64,000 nt of DNA from DASWOJ01 sp964250755 (GTDB taxonomy: Bacteria; Pseudomonadota; Alphaproteobacteria; Acetobacterales; Acetobacteraceae): NCBI GenBank assembly GCA_964250755.1, contig CAXUHB010000001.1:62001-126000 (forward strand). The letters are read 5' to 3'. Made by a program: the position numbers and the translations under genes. Below are positions 37,721-47,500 of this stretch, piece by piece (the first letter of the stretch is position 1; each line of letters opens with the position of its first letter). The notes under the pieces were generated by a model. The model worked only from the letters and a program-made list of their open reading frames with translations. It ran no database searches and had not been told where the DNA came from.

Positions 37721-38317
37721 TTAACCCGCTGCGGCCATGCGGGGTTCAGCCGTCAAATGCTGGCGTATGGCGGCGTATGCAAGGTTGATCGTCTTCAGCC
37801 GCTCCTCCGAGGCGCGGTCGCCGCCGTTGGCGTCGGGGTGGTGGCGCTTGGCCAACTCCTTGTAGCGGGTCTTGAGGGCGTCGAGCGATACCGGCCATTC
37901 CAGGCCCAGGGCCTGCATCGGCTCGCGCAAGGCGGCGGGGACGGTGGCAGCCTTGGGGGCAGGCGCCGGGCCGCCGCGGTTGATGCGCCCGGCCTGCAGG
38001 ATGTGCATGGGGTCATGCAGCAGGGCGTCGTCCACGGCCTGCTTGCCCAAGCTGCCCAACGGCCAGGTCGGGCGCTGCCAGCCGGTGTCGGCGCGGGTCT
38101 GCGCCTCGATCTGGCTGGCGGACATGCCTTTGTAAAAGTCCCAGCCGGCGTTGTACTCGCGCACATGCTCCAGGCAGAACCACCAGTATTGGTTCAGCTC
38201 GGAGCGGGACTTGGGTGCGCGGTATTCGCCGGCGTGGGCGCAGCCGGGCATGTCGCAGGGACGGCCCGGCGCGGCCGGGTCAGGCGCAAAGGCCCGGGGT
38301 CGCGGGGATCGGGTCAT
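37721..38317 (-). CDS. J-domain (DnaJ-like) molecular chaperone protein
   Basis: A 198-residue protein with a C-terminal J domain (about 133-190), including the HPD tripeptide in KELAKRHHPDANGGDRASEE. The N-terminal part has CDMPGCAHAGEYRAPKSRSE and QYWWFCLEHVREYNAGWDFY, with cysteines and a histidine that may bind zinc. This layout is common in alphaproteobacteria next to cobS and bolA. It probably recruits DnaK to a specific client. The start is taken at MTRSPRP, ten residues before the conserved part; the frame also runs further upstream. Confidence 0.92.
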   Translation of the reverse strand: MTRSPRPRAFAPDPAAPGRPCDMPGCAHAGEYRAPKSRSELNQYWWFCLEHVREYNAGWDFYKGMSASQIEAQTRADTGWQRPTWPLGSLGKQAVDDALLHDPMHILQAGRINRGGPAPAPKAATVPAALREPMQALGLEWPVSLDALKTRYKELAKRHHPDANGGDRASEERLKTINLAYAAIRQHLTAEPRMAAAG

Positions 38318-38411
38318 CGCGGGTATATGTGCGGTCGGCGGGGGTGGGGGCAAGTGCCCGCGCTGTGCCGGGCAGCTTTCCCGGCAGGCGCCGCCGCGCT
38401 ACACCGTCTCC

Positions 38412-38693
38412 ATGCCAGACACCCGCGCCGACCGCATACGAACTGCCCTGTCCACGCTGCATCCGGCGCTGGTGGTCGTGCAGGATGACAGCAGCAAGCA
38501 CGCCGGGCACATGGGCGCGCGGCCTGGGGGGGAGACGCACTATAGCGTGCTGGTGGTGGCCGACGCCTTTGCCGGGCAGGGGCGGGTGGCGCGTCACCGG
38601 ATGGTGAATGCGGCGCTGGATGCGGAGTTCTCGGGCGGGCTGCATGCGCTGTCGCTGGTGCTGCGGACGCCGGCGGAGCATCAGGCGGGCTGA
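38412..38693 (+). CDS. BolA family protein
   Basis: A 93-residue protein with the BolA fold: RIRTALSTLHPALVVVQDDS, HAGHMGARPGGETHYSVLVV, then GQGRVARHRMVNAALDAEFS and GLHALSLVLRTP. BolA-type proteins bind monothiol glutaredoxins through a shared Fe-S cluster and act in iron-sulfur trafficking or as transcription factors. The conserved histidine in RHRMVNAAL is present. The gene is divergent from the J-domain gene with a 94-base spacer. Confidence 0.96.
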   Translation: MPDTRADRIRTALSTLHPALVVVQDDSSKHAGHMGARPGGETHYSVLVVADAFAGQGRVARHRMVNAALDAEFSGGLHALSLVLRTPAEHQAG

Positions 38694-38805
38694 CGTCCAG
38701 TGCTGGCGGGCAAGCGGCAGGGCTGCGGCCCTGGTGCAAGCCTCGGGGTGCAAGCCTGAGGGTGCGCGCCACGGTCCCCGCGGGCCGCGGCGCCTTGCTG
38801 CGTTT

Positions 38806-39042
38806 CTACTTGGGTGCGGGCGGGACGTTAGGGGCCGCAGGGGCAGAGGGTGCCGCCGGGGCGGCGGGCCGCTGGTTGGCATCGAGCTGGCCGCGGTTGA
38901 GCGCGTCCACCTTGTCGTTGCCGGTGCTGTTGCCGGCGTCGGTGCGCTTGTCCACGTTGGCCTGCGGTGCGTCCGCGTTGGCGGCGAGCGCCGGGACGAC
39001 GGCGCCCAGCAGCAGGGTGAGGGCGATGGCGAATGACTTCAT
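38806..39042 (-). CDS. Small secreted protein, 78 aa
   Basis: A strong AGGAGG ribosome site precedes the ATG. The N-terminus is a clear signal peptide (MKSFAIALTLLLGAVVPALA) with cleavage before ANADAPQ. The mature part is short and polar (NVDKRTDAGNSTGNDKVDAL) with an Ala/Pro-rich tail. No family recognised; probably periplasmic. Its start overlaps the start of the divergent DUF547 gene. Confidence 0.75.
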   Translation of the reverse strand: MKSFAIALTLLLGAVVPALAANADAPQANVDKRTDAGNSTGNDKVDALNRGQLDANQRPAAPAAPSAPAAPNVPPAPK

Positions 39043-39043
39043 G

Positions 39044-39910
39044 ATGGTCCTCCTGCGGGAGCAACGCGGCGGGGCCGGGTGCGTTGCGCCTGGGCTGCGC
39101 CGGGCCGGGCTGGGCGCGGCGGCGCTGGCGGGGGTGCTGCTGCTGGCTGCGGGATGCTCGACGGTGCGGGTGGTGCCGCCGGTGCGCCCGCTGCCGTCGG
39201 ATGCGGCGTTCGCGTGGCCGAGCGTGCTGGAGCAGGCGATGGACGAGGCGGGCCGGGTGGATTACCGGCGGCTGGAAGCCGTGCATGGGGCGCTGGACCT
39301 GGCAGCGGCGGCGGTGGGGCAGGCGGACCTGCAGGCGATGCCGGACCGGCGGGCGCGGCTGGCCTTCCTGCTGAACGCCAGCAACATCCTGTGGACCCTG
39401 GCTGTCGTGCGGGACGGCATCCCGGACCGGCTGGGGCCGGTGGGGCGGCTGGAGACGCTGCGGCTGAACCGCTTCACGGTCGCCGGGCAGGAGATGACGC
39501 TGGACGGCTTGCAGGCGATGGCGATGGCCTACTCGTCCGGCCCGGGCGGCGACTGGCGGGTGCCGCTGGCGCTTTACTGCCCGGCGGTGTCCTGTCCGCG
39601 GCTGGCGCGCACGGCGTATGACGCGGCGGCGCTGGATGGGCAGTTGGAGGGGGCGGCGCGGCGATTCCTGGTGGACCCTGCCAACGTGGTGGTGGACCCG
39701 GCGGCGCGGGTGGTGCGGGTGTCGGGGGTGATGGCGCGGACGCCGGGGCTGGTGGCGGCGATCAACCGCTATCGCGATGGTGCGCCGGTGCCGGGAGACT
39801 TCCGGGTGGAGGCGTTGCCGTTCGACTGGACGGTGGCGGCGCCGTCCGCGGTGCCTGTCAGCATTTCTGGGGAGCGTGCCAATCCATCTGCGGCGCGCGT
39901 TGGGCGTTAG
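39044..39910 (+). CDS. DUF547 domain lipoprotein
   Basis: A 288-residue protein with a lipoprotein signal (GAAALAGVLLLAAGC) and a DUF547 domain: VLEQAMDEAGRVDYRRLEAV, LAFLLNASNILWTLAVVRDG, LNRFTVAGQEMTLDGLQAMA and YCPAVSCPRLARTAYDAAAL. DUF547 is a cysteine-peptidase-like fold of unknown activity; the NAxN and AVSCP motifs that hold the candidate catalytic residues are present. The start is uncertain (ATG at 39041 or 39044) because no ribosome site is visible and it overlaps the divergent small gene. Confidence 0.85.
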   Translation: MVLLREQRGGAGCVAPGLRRAGLGAAALAGVLLLAAGCSTVRVVPPVRPLPSDAAFAWPSVLEQAMDEAGRVDYRRLEAVHGALDLAAAAVGQADLQAMPDRRARLAFLLNASNILWTLAVVRDGIPDRLGPVGRLETLRLNRFTVAGQEMTLDGLQAMAMAYSSGPGGDWRVPLALYCPAVSCPRLARTAYDAAALDGQLEGAARRFLVDPANVVVDPAARVVRVSGVMARTPGLVAAINRYRDGAPVPGDFRVEALPFDWTVAAPSAVPVSISGERANPSAARVGR

Positions 39911-40047
39911 GACAGCGCTGGAATCGTTGCAAGTATCGTGTCAATTTGGAGTCTGAGCCTGCTCGGGCTAATGCGGGCAGTTTGCGCCTAGGTCGCAGGT
40001 GAAGACAACCGACTGAGCATTGCGGTGAGTGGGTGTGTGGAGGAAGC

Positions 40048-40395
40048 ATGGTCGTTACCGAACGTGACGGGGTATATTCTGCACAACACATCACCGGCCC
40101 CACTCACAACCTGTTGCGCCTAAAGCTGCGGCGAGGAGGTGTCCAAGCATTCTCGGTGACGATCCTACCGCCAGTCGGGCAGTGCCAGCATCATGGTGGA
40201 CTGACTGCGGAAGAGATGGTTCCCGCAATCCAAGCGGGGGTTGCCCGGGCTAACGCAGGTTTAGGAACTGACTATGCGGTAGAAAATGCGGAACTCGTGG
40301 CAAACGATAGCCGGCAACCTGCCGTCTATGAACTTCTCGCTTGTCGGATTGTTCAGGAAGCTGCCGACAGATCAAGGCAGTCCACTGCGAACTGA
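40048..40395 (+). CDS. Hypothetical protein, 115 aa
   Basis: A GGAGGA site lies directly upstream of the chosen ATG. The protein opens with strands (VVTERDGVYSAQHITG; HNLLRLKLRRGGVQAFSVTI) and ends in a helical region (AEEMVPAIQAGVARANAGLG; VENAELVANDSRQPAVYELL). I do not recognise it. The local G+C is clearly below the window average, so it may be acquired. It is followed by the toxin-antitoxin module. Confidence 0.6.
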   Translation: MVVTERDGVYSAQHITGPTHNLLRLKLRRGGVQAFSVTILPPVGQCQHHGGLTAEEMVPAIQAGVARANAGLGTDYAVENAELVANDSRQPAVYELLACRIVQEAADRSRQSTAN

Positions 40396-40454
40396 CACCT
40401 TAACTGTTTGGGACAGCGCTGGCGGTCTGCTCCGTAGTGGTGCATGGTCGCTAG

Positions 40455-40655
40455 ATGCCGGACGCAGACCCCGCCTTATCGCCCACGCCCCACGGCTGGC
40501 TTGATAGCCTTGCCCGCAGCAAGGCACAGATTGCGGCGGGCCAGACGGTGCCGTTGCTGCCGATCCTGGACGAGCTTCGGGCTGCCGCCGATGAGTTGGA
40601 CGAGGCTGCAGTTGCTGGGCAAGAGCCGAGGCGGCCCCACGACCCCAGCGGTTGA
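40455..40655 (+). CDS. Probable antitoxin of second ParE-like module
   Basis: A 66-residue acidic protein, PTPHGWLDSLARSKAQIAAG then PILDELRAAADELDEAAVAG, with a helical body and a disordered tail, as in small antitoxins. The stop codon overlaps the TTG start of the toxin gene by four bases, which is tight coupling of the kind expected for a toxin-antitoxin pair. There is no visible ribosome site before the ATG. Confidence 0.6.
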   Translation: MPDADPALSPTPHGWLDSLARSKAQIAAGQTVPLLPILDELRAAADELDEAAVAGQEPRRPHDPSG

Positions 40656-40948
40656 TTGCTCTATCGCCCGAGGCGGCGGCGCAGATCACGGAGTTCAAGC
40701 GGTTCTACGTTGAGGCGGCCCGGCCGCAGGCCCTACGGAACTTGGCCTATGCTTTGGCAGAGGCCAGCCTCATTATTCTCAATGCGCCCGAACGCGGCGT
40801 CCTGGCCCCGCGCCCCTATCCTGACTTGGCGGCGCTGGGACTGCACTGGGTCAAGCGGGGACGGTATTGGTTTGCCTACGACCGATCTGGTCCGGTGATC
40901 GCCGGGGTGTTCTTCGACACTGACGACATTCCCGCGCGGATTGGCTGA
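40652..40948 (+). CDS. RelE/ParE-superfamily toxin
   Basis: A 98-residue protein starting at a TTG that overlaps the preceding stop. The order of elements fits the RelE/ParE fold: LSPEAAAQITEFKRFYVEAA and a second helix (ALRNLAYALAEASLIILNAP), then DLAALGLHWVKRGRYWFAYD, an Arg-Tyr strand, and VIAGVFFDTDDIPARIG. The HWVKRGRYWFAY string resembles the catalytic beta-hairpin of this superfamily. The target (ribosome-bound mRNA or gyrase) cannot be told. Confidence 0.7.
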   Translation: MIALSPEAAAQITEFKRFYVEAARPQALRNLAYALAEASLIILNAPERGVLAPRPYPDLAALGLHWVKRGRYWFAYDRSGPVIAGVFFDTDDIPARIG

Positions 40949-41048
40949 TCCCGGCCGAGCAGGCTGGTCCGGCTTGCCGGGCGGACGATCCTTCGGCTGT
41001 GTCAAGCCGCGCAAGCCCGCGCAAGGTGCCGGACCTGGGACGGTATGC

Positions 41049-42416
41049 TCAGCGCACCCCGCCGGGCCAGAGGACGACGCGGATGGTTTGCAGGATGATG
41101 AGCAGGTCGAACAGGACGGAGAAGTTCTTCACGTAATAGAGGTCGTAGCTCAGCTTGGAGCGGGCGTCGTCTATGGAGGCGCCGTAGGGGTAGTTGATCT
41201 GCGCCCAGCCGGTCAGGCCGGCTTTGGCCACGTGGCGTTCGGGATAGAGGGGGATGGCTTCGGTCAGCATGTGCACGAAGTCCGGGCGCTCCGGGCGGGG
41301 GCCGACGAAGCTCATCTCGCCGCGCAGGACGTTGAAGAGCTGCGGCACCTCGTCCAGGCGGGTGCGGCGGAGGAAGGCGCCGATGCGGGTGATGCGGGCG
41401 TCGCCCTGTGCGGCCCAGACGGCGCCGCCGCACTCGGCATCCACGCGCATGGTGCGGAGCTTGTTGATCTGGAACGGGCGTCCGCCGCGGGTGATGCGGG
41501 TCTGGCGGTAGAGGGCGGGGCCGCCGTCCTCCGCCTTGATGGCGGCCATGGCCGCGAGCAGGAAGGGGGAGGCCAGGAGCAGCACGGTGCTGCTGACCAC
41601 CAGGTCCAGGGTGCGCTTCAGCACGCGGTCGAGGGTGCCGAACACGAAGCCGTCGGAGTAGAGCAGCCAGCTCAGCTCCATGCGCTTGAGGTCCACGCGG
41701 CGTATCTCGCGCTCGATGAAGCTGAGGTACTGCAGGACGGGGATGCCGGCGATCTTGCAGGCCAGCAGGCCCTCCAGCTTGAGGCCGCGGCGCTCGTCGG
41801 GGGCGACGACGATGCTGTCCACGGCGTATTCCTGCGCGGCGTGCAGGAAGCCGCCGGGCGGCAGCTCGACGACGGCGCCCCAGCAGCCCCCGGCGAGGCG
41901 GGGGTCCACCTCGCCGAGTTCGGGGCTGTGGAGGAAGACCAGGCGGTAGTTGAGATACATGCCCTCCTTGCGGAGCATCCAGGCGAGATCCCACGCGCGG
42001 CGGCCGGCGCCGACCACCAGCAGCGCGCGGCAGAACAGGCCGCGGCGGCGCAGCACGTCGAACATCACGCGGGCCAGCACGCCGGTCAGCAGGAAGCAGC
42101 CGGCGGCCTGCACCGCGGCGACGATGCCGCCGCCGGGCAGGCCCAGGACCGTCAGGGCGGCGGCGGAGGCGAGCGCTCCGCCGGCAGCTGCGACGGGCAC
42201 CCGGGCGAGGGACCGCCGCACCTCCAGCGCGAGGTCGCGGCGATAGAGGCCCAGGGCGTACAGCGCCACCAGGCCGGCCACGGGATACAACAGGGCGGCG
42301 ATGGGGCCGCCGCCGCCCGTCAGCAGCAGCGCCACCGGCCAGAGGAGAGCTACCGCCAGGAGGTCGAGGTAGAAGATGGCGCGGCCCGTGGACAGGGACG
42401 CGAGTTGCTGCGGCAT
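41049..42416 (-). CDS. Polyprenyl glycosylphosphotransferase (EpsB/WcaJ-like sugar transferase)
   Basis: A 455-residue membrane enzyme that transfers a sugar-1-phosphate to undecaprenyl phosphate as the first step of exopolysaccharide assembly. The N-terminal half has four helices and a nucleotide-binding-like domain (ALLVVGAGRRAWDLAWMLRK). The C-terminal catalytic domain has KRTLDLVVSSTVLLLASPFL, INKLRTMRVDAECGG, RIGAFLRRTRLDEVPQLFNV, SFVGPRPERPDFV and AGLTGWAQINYPYG. The FLRRTRLDEVPQL and PRPE motifs mark the catalytic site. AAGGTGG precedes the ATG. It is monocistronic here. Confidence 0.94.
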   Translation of the reverse strand: MPQQLASLSTGRAIFYLDLLAVALLWPVALLLTGGGGPIAALLYPVAGLVALYALGLYRRDLALEVRRSLARVPVAAAGGALASAAALTVLGLPGGGIVAAVQAAGCFLLTGVLARVMFDVLRRRGLFCRALLVVGAGRRAWDLAWMLRKEGMYLNYRLVFLHSPELGEVDPRLAGGCWGAVVELPPGGFLHAAQEYAVDSIVVAPDERRGLKLEGLLACKIAGIPVLQYLSFIEREIRRVDLKRMELSWLLYSDGFVFGTLDRVLKRTLDLVVSSTVLLLASPFLLAAMAAIKAEDGGPALYRQTRITRGGRPFQINKLRTMRVDAECGGAVWAAQGDARITRIGAFLRRTRLDEVPQLFNVLRGEMSFVGPRPERPDFVHMLTEAIPLYPERHVAKAGLTGWAQINYPYGASIDDARSKLSYDLYYVKNFSVLFDLLIILQTIRVVLWPGGVR

Positions 42417-42655
42417 GGGCCACCTTTGTCACGCCGGCACTGCCCCGACGCGTTGGACTCGCGTCAAGTCTAGGCGGGGAACGCGCGGCGTGATGCCTGA
42501 AGTTTGTTAAGAAGGGTTTGCGCCGGGGGACCGCCGTTGCGGCGATACTGGCTTCGTGATGAACGGGTCGTTGTCCTGCCCCGGCGGGGCGTGCATACCG
42601 CCCCCATGCGATCTGCCAGAGTCCAAGCGGCCCGGGCCTGCAGGAGCCGGGGCTG

Positions 42656-44419
42656 ATGCGACTTGTGCGCCTGCATCAGCTCCTGCTGGCGGCGTCCCTG
42701 CTGGTGCCTGCCGCCCTGTTCGGCGCCGCGGCATGGCAGAACCTGCGCGAGGTCAGGCGGGAGGGGGAGGATGCGGTGCAGCGCACCGTCGCCGTCATGC
42801 ACGAGCACGCGCGGAAGGTGTTCGAGACGGAGGAGCTGCTGCTCTCGCTGATCGAGGAGCGGGTGGCGGACCTGCCGGCGGCGGAGGTGCCGTCCCCGTT
42901 CACGAGCGAGTTCCTGCGGCGGGTGAAGGCGCCGCTGCAGCAGGCGGTTTCGGCGTGGGTGGCCGGGCCGGACGGGACGGTGCTGGCGGGGACGCAGGAG
43001 TGGACGCCAGGGGCGCGGATCGACTCGTATGACTTCTTCCAGGCGCAGCGGACAGAGGGAGCCGGCACCTACATCAGCGGCCCCTACTTCGGGCGCGCCA
43101 CCGGCCAGGCGTCGTTCGCGATCAGCCGACGGCGCACCGGGGAGGACGGCGGGTTCGGCGGCACCGTTCACGTCGCGGCCAGCCCCGAGTACTTCGCGCG
43201 GTTCTTTCAGGAGGCCGCGCCGCCCTATGCCCACCTGGCGATGCTGCTGCGGGCCGATGGCATGCTGCTGGCGCGCAGCCCCGGGGAGGAGCTGCCGCAC
43301 TTGCCGCCCGGCGGCGTGCTGATGGCCCGCATCGCCGAGCAGCCTGCCGGGGGGCTGTTCCGCGCCAAGCTGCTGCTGGACGGGGTGGAGCGGACGTATG
43401 CCTACCGCAAGGTAGCGGAGTATCCGGTCTATGTCGCCTTCGGGCTGGACGAGGACGCGGTGCTGGGGCGGTGGCGCCGCAACGTGACGATGTATGGGCT
43501 GTTCGCCGGGGCGGCGGCGCTGACGCTGCTGGGCGTGTCGTTGCTGGCGCTGCGCGGCGCGCGGGCGGAGCAGGCGGTGCTGGCGGAGTTGCGGCGCGAG
43601 ACCCTGCAACGCGAGGCGGCGGAGGCGCAGCTGCGGCACAGCCAGCGGATGGACGCGGTCGGGCAACTGACCGGCGGGGTGGCGCACGACTTCAACAACC
43701 TGCTGACCGTCGTGATGGGCAACCTGGAGCTGATCGAGCGCGCGGCGGACGGACTGCCGGCAGGCGACCCCGTGCGCGCGAAGGTGGAGCGGCTGGCCGG
43801 CATGGCGCTGAAGGGGGTGCAGCGCGGGGCGGCGCTGACGCGCAGCCTGCTCGCGTTCGCCCGACGCCAGCCTTTGCAGGTGGCGGTGATGGACGTGAAC
43901 CCGCCGCTGGCCGACTTCCTGGGCCTCGTGCAGCAGGCGGTCGGGGCGCCCGTCGCCGTCGCGTTCCGGCCCGGTGCGGACCTGCCGCACTGCCGCACCG
44001 ACGTGGCGCAGCTGGAAGCGGCGGTGCTGAACCTGGCCATCAACGCGCGGGACGCGATGCCCGACGGCGGCCGCCTGACGATCACGACGGGTGCGGCCTG
44101 GCTGGATGCGGGCGCGCTGGCCGGCAACCCGGAGGCTCAGCCGGGAGCTTTCGTGGCCGTGTCGGTGGCCGACACGGGAAGCGGGATGCCGTCGGAGGTC
44201 ACGGCCAAGGCGTTCGAGCCGTTCTTCACCACCAAGCCCATCGGGCAGGGGACCGGGCTGGGGCTGAGCCAGGTATTCGGCTTCGTGCGGCAGCTTGGGG
44301 GGCACGTTGCGCTGCGCAGCGCGCCGGGGGAGGGAACGGAGATCACGCTGTTCCTGCCGGCGGCGGCGGAGCATCCCTTGCCGGCCTGTTCGCCCGCGAA
44401 GGCCGCAACAAGCGTATAG
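42656..44419 (+). CDS. Sensor histidine kinase with periplasmic Cache domain
   Basis: A 587-residue kinase. A first helix (about 8-26) and a second (about 278-298) bracket a dCache-type sensor (VQRTVAVMHEHARKVFETEE; SYDFFQAQRTEGAGTYISGP). The HisKA box reads QRMDAVGQLTGGVAHDFNNL with the phospho-histidine in VAHDF. The ATPase has NLAINARDAMPDGG, VADTGSGM and GTGLGLSQVFGFV. The GGVAHDFNNLL type usually acts on NtrC- or CheY-like partners. There is no receiver domain and no response regulator next to it. AGGAG lies nine bases before the ATG. Confidence 0.94.
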   Translation: MRLVRLHQLLLAASLLVPAALFGAAAWQNLREVRREGEDAVQRTVAVMHEHARKVFETEELLLSLIEERVADLPAAEVPSPFTSEFLRRVKAPLQQAVSAWVAGPDGTVLAGTQEWTPGARIDSYDFFQAQRTEGAGTYISGPYFGRATGQASFAISRRRTGEDGGFGGTVHVAASPEYFARFFQEAAPPYAHLAMLLRADGMLLARSPGEELPHLPPGGVLMARIAEQPAGGLFRAKLLLDGVERTYAYRKVAEYPVYVAFGLDEDAVLGRWRRNVTMYGLFAGAAALTLLGVSLLALRGARAEQAVLAELRRETLQREAAEAQLRHSQRMDAVGQLTGGVAHDFNNLLTVVMGNLELIERAADGLPAGDPVRAKVERLAGMALKGVQRGAALTRSLLAFARRQPLQVAVMDVNPPLADFLGLVQQAVGAPVAVAFRPGADLPHCRTDVAQLEAAVLNLAINARDAMPDGGRLTITTGAAWLDAGALAGNPEAQPGAFVAVSVADTGSGMPSEVTAKAFEPFFTTKPIGQGTGLGLSQVFGFVRQLGGHVALRSAPGEGTEITLFLPAAAEHPLPACSPAKAATSV

Positions 44420-44439
44420 GCCGCGGCGCAGTGGGCGGC

Positions 44440-44506
44440 TAAGCAGGCTTATGCGGCTTGTCGCGCAGATGGCCTTCAGGCGCGCCGAGCCGCATAAGCC
44501 TGCTTA
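44440..44506. repeat. Perfect 18-bp inverted repeat
   Basis: TAAGCAGGCTTATGCGGC (44440-44457) is exactly complementary to GCCGCATAAGCCTGCTTA (44489-44506), with a 31-base spacer. It follows the histidine kinase stop by 20 bases and precedes a second hairpin. It may terminate the kinase message or be the ends of a tiny mobile remnant. Confidence 0.9.
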
Positions 44507-44522
44507 GAGTCTTCATCTTTGC

Positions 44523-44542
44523 GCAGACCTCAAGAGGTCTGC
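44523..44542 (+). promoter_or_regulatory. Perfect 9-bp hairpin in leader of the Aas-like gene
   Basis: GCAGACCTC-AA-GAGGTCTGC ends 13 bases before the ATG at 44556. It lies where a ribosome site would be expected, and no strong one is seen. The CTGCTTAG following it repeats the end of the 18-bp inverted repeat. Confidence 0.6.
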
Positions 44543-44555
44543 TTAGGGTTCCGGC

Positions 44556-47500
44556 ATGATCCCAGACCTGCTCCGCACCCGGCGCTTCCTTCCGCTGTTC
44601 CTGGCGCAGGCGCTGGGGGCGCTGAACGACAACCTGTTCAAGAACGCGCTGGTGGTGCTGGTGGTGTTCCGGGCGGCGGAGGGCGCGCAGGGGCTGGTGG
44701 CGCTGGCGGGGGCGTTGTTCATCCTGCCGTATGCGCTGTTCTCGGCGGTGGCCGGGCAATTGGCGGACAAGCTGGACAAGTCGCGGCTGATCCGGTGGAC
44801 CAAGGGGTTCGAGGTGGCGGTGATGCTGGCCGCGGCCCTGGGCTTCCTGACGGACAGCGTGCCGGCGCTGCTGGCGGCGCTGTTCGGGCTGGGGGTGCAG
44901 GCGGCGTTCTTCGGGCCACTGAAGTACGGCATCCTGCCGGAGCACCTGCGGCGGGACGAACTGCTGCGCGGCAACGCGCTGATCGAGGCGGGGACGTTCG
45001 GCGCCATCCTGGCCGGCACCATTGCGGGGGCGCAGTTGATTGCGGTGCCGAACGGTCCCGCCTGGTCCTCGGCGGCGGGGCTGGCGGTTGCAGCGGCGGG
45101 GTTCGCGGCGGCGCTGCGGGTGCCGCACGCCACGCCGGCGTCGCCGGGCTTGCGGGTGGGGTGGAACATCGTGCGGGAGACCGGGGCGCTGCTGCGGGCG
45201 GCGCGGGGCAACCGCCCGGTGTGGCTCAGCATCCTGGGGCTGTCCTGGTTCTGGACGGTGGGGTCGGTGTTCCTGACCGAGTTCCCGGTGATGGCCAAGC
45301 AGGACTTCGGCGGGGATGCGCACGTCATCACGCTGCTGCTGACGGGGTTCGCGGTCGGGGTGGGCGGCGGGTCCATCCTGGCGGGGCAGCTGCTGAAAGG
45401 AGAAGTGTCGGCGCGGCACGTGCCGTTCGCCGGGCTGCTGCTGACAGCGTTCACGTGGGGGTTCGCGGCGCTGGCGGGATCATCGGCGGCGGCGGGGTGG
45501 CATACGCCGGGGGATGTGCTGGCGTCCCCGGCCGGGCTTGGGGCGCTGGCGTGCCTGCTGGGGGCGGCGGCGTGCGGGGGCGTGTTCTCGGTGCCGCTGT
45601 ACGCGATCATCCAGGAGCGGTCGCCGGAGGCGGGGCGGGCGCGGATGATCGCGGCCAACAACGTGATGAACGCGCTGTTCATGGTAGTGGCCGCGGGGGT
45701 GGTGGCGGGGCTTGCGGCGGCTGGGATGCGCCCGGCGGCGATCCTGGCGGTGGGCGGGCTGCTGAACCTTGGCGTGGCGGTCTGGATCGTGCGGCTGCTG
45801 CCGGCGGACGTGCTGCGGGCGCTGTTCCAGACGTATTTCCGGCGGCTGCACGGGATCACGGTGACGGGGCTGGAGAACATCCCGCCTGCGGACCAGCGCG
45901 CGGTGGTGGTGGCCAACCACACGAGCCTGCTGGATGGGGTGCTGCTGGCGGCGTTCCTGCCGGGGCGGCCGACCTTTGCAGTGGACACCTTCATTGCGCG
46001 GGCCTGGTGGGTGCGGCCGTTCCTGGCGCCGGTGGAGACCATGCTGGTGGACCCGAGCAACCCCTATGCCGCGCGGGACATGGTGCGGGCGGTGCAGGGC
46101 GGGGCGCGGCTGGTGATCTTCCCGGAGGGGCGGATCACGCGCACGGGCGGGCTGATGAAGGTCTATGACGGGTCAGGCATGGTGGCCGACAAGGCGGACG
46201 CGGTGATCGTGCCGGTCCGCATAGACGGGCTGCAGCACTCCCGGGCCTCGCGCATGGGAGGCAAGCTGCGGCTGCGGTGGTTCCCGCGGGTGCGGCTGCA
46301 GGTGCTGCCGCCCGTTCGCCTGCATGTGGACCCGGCGCTGCAAGGGCGCGTGCGCCGGCGCGCGCTGGGGCACGCCCTGGGCGACGTGATGGCGCGGACG
46401 GAGGCGCTGACCCGGCCGATCAACCGGCCGCTGTTCGCGGCGCTGCTGGACGCCGCGGACCTGCATGGGCGCAGCGCGCTGGCGCTGGAGGATCCGGCCT
46501 TCACCCCGCTCAGCTTCGGGCGGACCTTGCTGGGCGTCGCGGCGCTGGCGCCGAAGCTGGCGGCGATGACGCGGCCGGGGGAGGCCGTGGGGGTGATGCT
46601 GCCCAACGCCGCGGGGACGGTGGTGACGTTCTTTGCGCTGCAAGCGGCCGGGCGGGTGCCGGCGATGCTGAACCACTCGGCGGGGGCAGAGTCCATGCTG
46701 GCGGCCTGCACCGCGGCGGAAGTGCGGACGGTGCTGTGCAGCCGGCTGTTCGTGGAGCGCGGCAAGCTGGGCCGCGTGGTGGCGGCGATGGAGGGGCGGG
46801 TCCGCTTCGTGTGGATGGAGGACGTACGGGCCTCCATCGGGCGGGGCGACAAGCTGAGCGCGCTGTGGGCGGCGCGGCGGCTGCGGCGGCTGCCCGGCGC
46901 GGGGGCCGATCCCGCAGGCCCCGCGGTGATCCTGTTCACGAGCGGGTCGGAGGGTGCGCCCAAGGGGGTCGTGCTGTCGCACCGCAACCTGCTGGCCAAC
47001 CTGGCGGGGATCGGGTCGGTGATTGACTTCAGCCCGGCGGACCGGGTGCTGAACGCGATGCCGATGTTCCATTCGTTTGGGCTGACGGGGGGTACGCTGC
47101 TGCCGGTGCTCGCGGGGGTGCGGACGTTCCTGTATCCGTCGCCGCTGCACTACCGGGTGGTGCCGGAGATCGCCTACGGCACGGATGCGACGGTGACGTT
47201 CGGGACCGACACGTTCCTGCAGGGGTGGGCGCGGTTCGCGCACCCCTACGACTTCCGGGCGATGCGCTTCGTGATCGCGGGGGCGGAGAAGGTGCGGGAG
47301 GAGACGCGGCGGCTGTATGCCGACCGGTTCGGCGTGCGGGTGCTGGAGGGGTATGGCGCGACCGAGACGGCGCCGGTGCTGTCCCTGAACACGCCGATGC
47401 ACAGCCGGCCCGGCACGGTGGGCCGGCTGCTGCCGAACCTGGACTACCGGCTGGAGCCGGTGCCGGGCGTGGACGTGGGCGGGCGCCTGCTGGTGCGGGG

